35,259 nt of DNA, taken from positions 1-35,259 of the forward strand of contig NZ_SMSJ01000055.1 in the NCBI RefSeq assembly GCF_004355005.1, read 5' to 3'. A program made the translations under genes and the position numbers. Under the pieces are notes generated by a model that was not told the DNA's origin, did no database searches, and saw only the letters and a program-made list of their open reading frames with translations. Of this stretch, positions 34,275-35,259 are shown piece by piece (positions within the stretch are counted from its first letter, which is position 1; every line of letters starts with the position of its first letter). The DNA comes from Dankookia rubra. Its GTDB lineage: Bacteria > Pseudomonadota > Alphaproteobacteria > Acetobacterales > Acetobacteraceae.

Positions 34275-34863
34275 CGCAGGGGAACTTGAGTCTGGCGGCA
34301 AGCGCAACCCGCTGCCGGCTGGCATGTTGACGCGCTATCTCGCCGCCGCGAACGAAGCGTCGTTGCGCATGGCGGGGCTGAAGCGCCAGGTGTTGGCCTT
34401 CGCACGCCGTCATGGCCGAACTGGTTCGCCGCGCGATGGACCTCGCGATCAAGGTGAATATTCGGTTTGAGGACGATGCGGGCGTGGTGCGCTGCGACCC
34501 GAACAAGCCGGGGAGCGCGATCCTGAGCCTCCATGTCAATGTGCCCGACACCATTCCGCAAGGTGGCCGACTCGTTATCTCGACCGCAGACCTGCCGCTG
34601 GGCCGCGCGGACCTGGCGAACAACGACGGTGCCTTGCCCGGCGACTACTTCGAAATTCGGGCCTAGGACTTCGGCGTCGGCATGACGCCGGAGGTGCGGG
34701 TGACGGAGCCACTCTTCAGGACCAGGCCGCGGTGCGAGCGAACCGGTTCGGCCTCTCCCGAGTCGATGGCTTCGCACGGCACTCGGGCGGTGTTCTGAGG
34801 ATCGAGCGTCTGACGGACCGCGGCATGATCTTGCCGAACCTCCTGTCGCGCTGGGCTGAATAA
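34275..34863 (+). pseudogene. Decayed sensor histidine kinase
   Basis: Pieces of a HisKA/HATPase kinase occur in the right order across three frames. They are MLTRYLAAANEASLRMAGLK then RQVLAFARRHGR (end of HisKA, about 34324-34415), VVRCDPNKPGSAILSLHV and NVPDTIPQGGRLVISTAD (degenerate N box, where NARDAM is expected), DYFEIRA followed by an in-frame TAG at 34664, FGVGMTPEV (G1 box), and after another frameshift FGLSRVDGFARHSGGVLRIE (G2 box region), ending at a TAA near 34863. At least two frameshifts, one stop and loss of the phospho-accepting His region show it is dead. It is the same broad class as the kinase at 5117 but not a close copy. Confidence 0.65.
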
Positions 34864-34869
34864 TGTGCC

Positions 34870-35071
34870 CGACTCGGGCGCGTCCGTCCCGGCACGGGGG
34901 CCGCGCCCGGGCGGCAAGGTGCTGCTGGGCCGCATGGGACAGGGCAGCCGAGGGCTGAAGACCGCCTGGGCCGGGATGCCGGCGGCGCCTGCACGCCGGC
35001 TCGGGCAGGCCGGGGTGCGACCGCAGGTCCTGGCTTGCGGTGCTCACCCGCGCGTAGCCGGTCGCCAGCAT
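34870..35071 (-). pseudogene. Serine recombinase (resolvase) N-terminal remnant
   Basis: From an ATG at 35071 the minus strand reads MLATGYARVSTASQDLRS. This contains GYARVST, the catalytic-Ser motif of resolvase/invertase proteins, and the following QDL. Similarity then fades; another frame gives GAAGIPAQAVF, which resembles the next resolvase segment, implying a frameshift. The rest of the catalytic domain and the DNA-binding part are missing. It marks the edge of another mobile or island region. Confidence 0.5.
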
Positions 35072-35197
35072 CCGGCACCTGATCCACTTTCCGTCCGGCA
35101 TGCGGTGTGTCCGCCTACCTGCCTTCAAGCCGGGTCTGACGGACGTCGCTAGCCGCTCTTATTCATCACGGGCCTACGGTGCGGCTGGCGGGCGTGG

Positions 35198-35221
35198 CGT
35201 AAACTGCTGATTGCGTTTACG
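35198..35221. repeat. Short inverted repeat near the window end
   Basis: CGTAAAC (35198-35204) and GTTTACG (35215-35221) form a 7-bp inverted repeat around a 10-nt centre in otherwise gene-free DNA (35072-35259). It could be a recombination core or operator. Nothing else was recognised here. Confidence 0.25.
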
Positions 35222-35259
35222 GATTTGGGTGTCGAGACCAACCCGCAGCACCTCAGGCC

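Noticed and set aside
1-35259. CRISPR array, tRNA or rRNA genes
   Set aside because: No regularly spaced repeats and no tRNA- or rRNA-like segment were seen on reading either strand.

Overview
The window is GC-rich (roughly 70 percent by eye), with strong G/C third-position preference, purine-rich Shine-Dalgarno sites and frequent GTG starts. A fragment of a hopanoid-transporter gene (hpnN-like), a 3-hydroxybutyrate dehydrogenase/patatin pair, and IS630, IS3 (IS407-like) and IS5 relics fit an alphaproteobacterium. Acetobacteraceae (Roseomonas-like) is my best guess, but this is inference from gene content. I saw no rRNA, tRNA or CRISPR array.

Layout. (1) 1-3700: a substrate-binding-like protein, an IS630 transposase that ends inside an hpnN fragment, and a 107-bp palindromic MITE-like element. 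(2) 3700-7860: a host-attachment family protein, an orphan intrinsic terminator, and a ParD-type antitoxin gene overlapping a four-PAS hybrid histidine kinase. (3) 7860-11430: a graveyard with a possible LanC tail, an integrase cut by an IS3 relic, one intact M24 peptidase, and abutting fragments of a 2-hydroxyacid dehydrogenase and an IclR regulator. (4) 11781-12683: a protein with two HARP-like repeats. (5) 12867-20874: a complete Kdp potassium system, with kdpDE divergent from a 27-residue ORF and kdpFABC. (6) 21218-26492: a TetR regulator divergent from an RND efflux pair across a palindromic operator. (7) 26600-30675: an IS5 relic, then a minus-strand operon of 3-hydroxybutyrate dehydrogenase, patatin, an NTF2-like protein and a GluR0-like ligand-gated channel. 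(8) 30848-34253: a LysR regulator, an ECF sigma factor, a periplasmic cupin and an MFS transporter. (9) 34275-35259: a decayed histidine kinase and a resolvase relic.

How the genes work together. KdpD/KdpE should sense potassium limitation or osmotic stress and switch on KdpFABC. Three direct repeats phased at 11 and 33 bp in the shared intergenic region are a good candidate KdpE site. The TetR repressor probably controls the adjacent efflux pair, which lacks an outer-membrane channel gene here. The dehydrogenase and patatin fit polyhydroxybutyrate or lipid turnover.

The most unusual items are the glutamate-receptor-like channel, whose pore reads TGEHGD where potassium-selective relatives read TVGYGD; the ParD antitoxin overlapping a sensor kinase with no toxin gene present; the 27-residue ORF ahead of kdpF; and the ECF sigma, cupin and MFS cluster without an anti-sigma gene. 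Assignments rest on motif recognition by eye; no database search was possible.
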